Positions 4,913 to 5,518 of a DNA stretch of 5,518 bases are shown piece by piece. The stretch spans positions 1 to 5,518 of the forward strand of contig JALWQU010000108.1 in the NCBI GenBank assembly GCA_026982915.1. Reading direction: 5' to 3'. The position numbers and the translations under genes are program-made. Source of the stretch: Candidatus Altimarinota bacterium (lineage in GTDB: Bacteria > Patescibacteriota > Gracilibacteria > UBA4473). The notes under the pieces were generated by a model, which saw only the letters and a list, made by a program, of their open reading frames with translations, was not told the origin of the DNA and did no database searches. Position 1 is the stretch's first letter, and the number at the start of each line of letters is the position of its first letter.

Positions 4913-5518
4913 CTCTTCTTCTTTTTTTCAACCGAAAAGGGGATAGCCCGTTCTACTTTTTCCGTTGGTTGATGCCAAAAAGATTCGGGAACAGCCTCAA
5001 GCGATTTATCTTTTGTTGTTGGCGGGTCTTTGGGAAGCTTCTTTACAGGTCTTTTTTTTAGGTTTATCGCCAAGAGCGTGATAAGTCCCCCCAATATCCC
5101 CAATAGCCAAGGGAAGAGCGGAATAAGATTTATTTTATCTGTATGGGAAACTAAACCATGACTCTCATTGTATCGTTTATCCCATAATAAGGGTATTGAC
5201 TGGCTCATATTATCAATAGAATCCTCATCAAGAGACAGATCAATATTAGCCGCCATAAGACCTTTCTGACTCACAGCTTCAAGGCTCATGGCTGTTTTTA
5301 TCGGTTTCGTAAACTTACCAACAAAGAAAACAGGTTTATCGCTTATGAAATCAAGAGCCTTAGGATAAACTTCCTGAATATTAGTTCCAAATGCAGGTTT
5401 TATATGAGCCAGTACTGGTGGCGTGAGATTTTTTATGGCGAACTGGTCAAAATTGGCTAAGACGGTCTCTTTTTCAGAAGAGACAAAGTGCGCATGATTG
5501 TTTATAGGTGCTCCTCCA
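4909..5518 (-). CDS. C-terminal part of a membrane-anchored VIT/VWA-like protein (runs off the right edge)
   Basis: The minus frame is open from the stop at 4909-4911 to the window edge (202 residues visible), so the internal Met at 5289 is not the real start. Visible residues 1-120 resemble the region after the VWA domain in bacterial inter-alpha-trypsin-inhibitor heavy-chain-like proteins: TPPVLAHI 32-39, VYPKALDF 50-57, KPVFFVGKF 61-69, and IPLLWDKRY 108-116, matching the family's 'sPvLtdI ... vyP..lpdLf ... pvvvvGry ... LWAr..I' pattern from memory. A single hydrophobic helix at about 131-151 (IPLFPWLLGILGGLITLLA) is followed by KKR. The C-terminus is therefore probably cytoplasmic, with the main domain outside the membrane. 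The tail (154-202) is charged and Pro/Lys-rich and ends in KKKKS. The VIT and VWA domains themselves would lie beyond the window, so the assignment rests on the C-terminal pattern only. Confidence 0.68.
   Translation of the reverse strand, partial: GGAPINNHAHFVSSEKETVLANFDQFAIKNLTPPVLAHIKPAFGTNIQEVYPKALDFISDKPVFFVGKFTKPIKTAMSLEAVSQKGLMAANIDLSLDEDSIDNMSQSIPLLWDKRYNESHGLVSHTDKINLIPLFPWLLGILGGLITLLAINLKKRPVKKLPKDPPTTKDKSLEAVPESFWHQPTEKVERAIPFSVEKKKKS

Noticed and set aside
4909..5289. Treating the minus-strand gene as starting at the Met at 5289
   Set aside because: The same frame stays open to the window edge and the added residues continue the VIT/VWA-like pattern, so this Met is internal.
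1..5518. Alternative genetic code with UGA as glycine or tryptophan
   Set aside because: All conserved genes read through with TGG for Trp and normal Gly codons, and no conserved motif requires reading through TGA.

Overview
This is a low-GC bacterial window with six protein-coding genes, two of them cut by the window edges. It also holds two clear intrinsic terminators, one strong sigma70-type promoter, and an unusual pair of related palindromes in a 446-base divergent intergenic region. All genes read cleanly in the standard code, with UGA used only as a stop. The organism cannot be fixed from the sequence. Several things are compatible with a reduced or candidate-phylum bacterium such as Patescibacteria: short unrelated genes, mostly no Shine-Dalgarno sites, and a MiaA with the DSRQIY motif. 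This is a weak inference.

Layout, left to right. Positions 1-618 (minus strand) hold the N-terminal two-thirds of miaA, a tRNA-modifying enzyme. Positions 619-1064 are non-coding. They carry a perfect 34-bp palindrome, a second palindrome of the same design whose stem differs by paired, compensating changes, and then a TTGACA-17-TACAAT promoter. That promoter drives a small three-helix membrane protein (1065-1373, good SD), closed by an intrinsic terminator at 1410-1444. An extended-SDR sugar-nucleotide epimerase/dehydratase follows (1525-2493). Its likely promoter sits so close to the ATG that the mRNA could be leaderless. A 177-base gap with three hairpins leads to a small exported His/Cys-motif, tyrosine-rich protein (2671-3156), which ends in a textbook terminator (3180-3210). 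Next come a branched-chain aminotransferase-like protein with an extra N-terminal region and altered cofactor-site residues (3273-4595), and a YhbQ-type GIY-YIG protein (4652-4912). On the minus strand, tail to tail with the latter, is the C-terminal end of a large membrane-anchored protein resembling VIT/VWA (inter-alpha-trypsin-inhibitor heavy-chain-like) proteins (4909-5518).

The genes do not form one pathway. Terminators and separate promoters suggest mostly single-gene transcription units. Only the aminotransferase-like gene and the GIY-YIG gene (56-base gap, no terminator seen) could share a transcript. No CRISPR array, tRNA, rRNA, insertion sequence or recognisable defence system was found. 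The best candidates for new biology are the covarying palindrome pair, the exported YHCH protein with a histidine at its predicted mature N-terminus, and the divergent aminotransferase-like enzyme.
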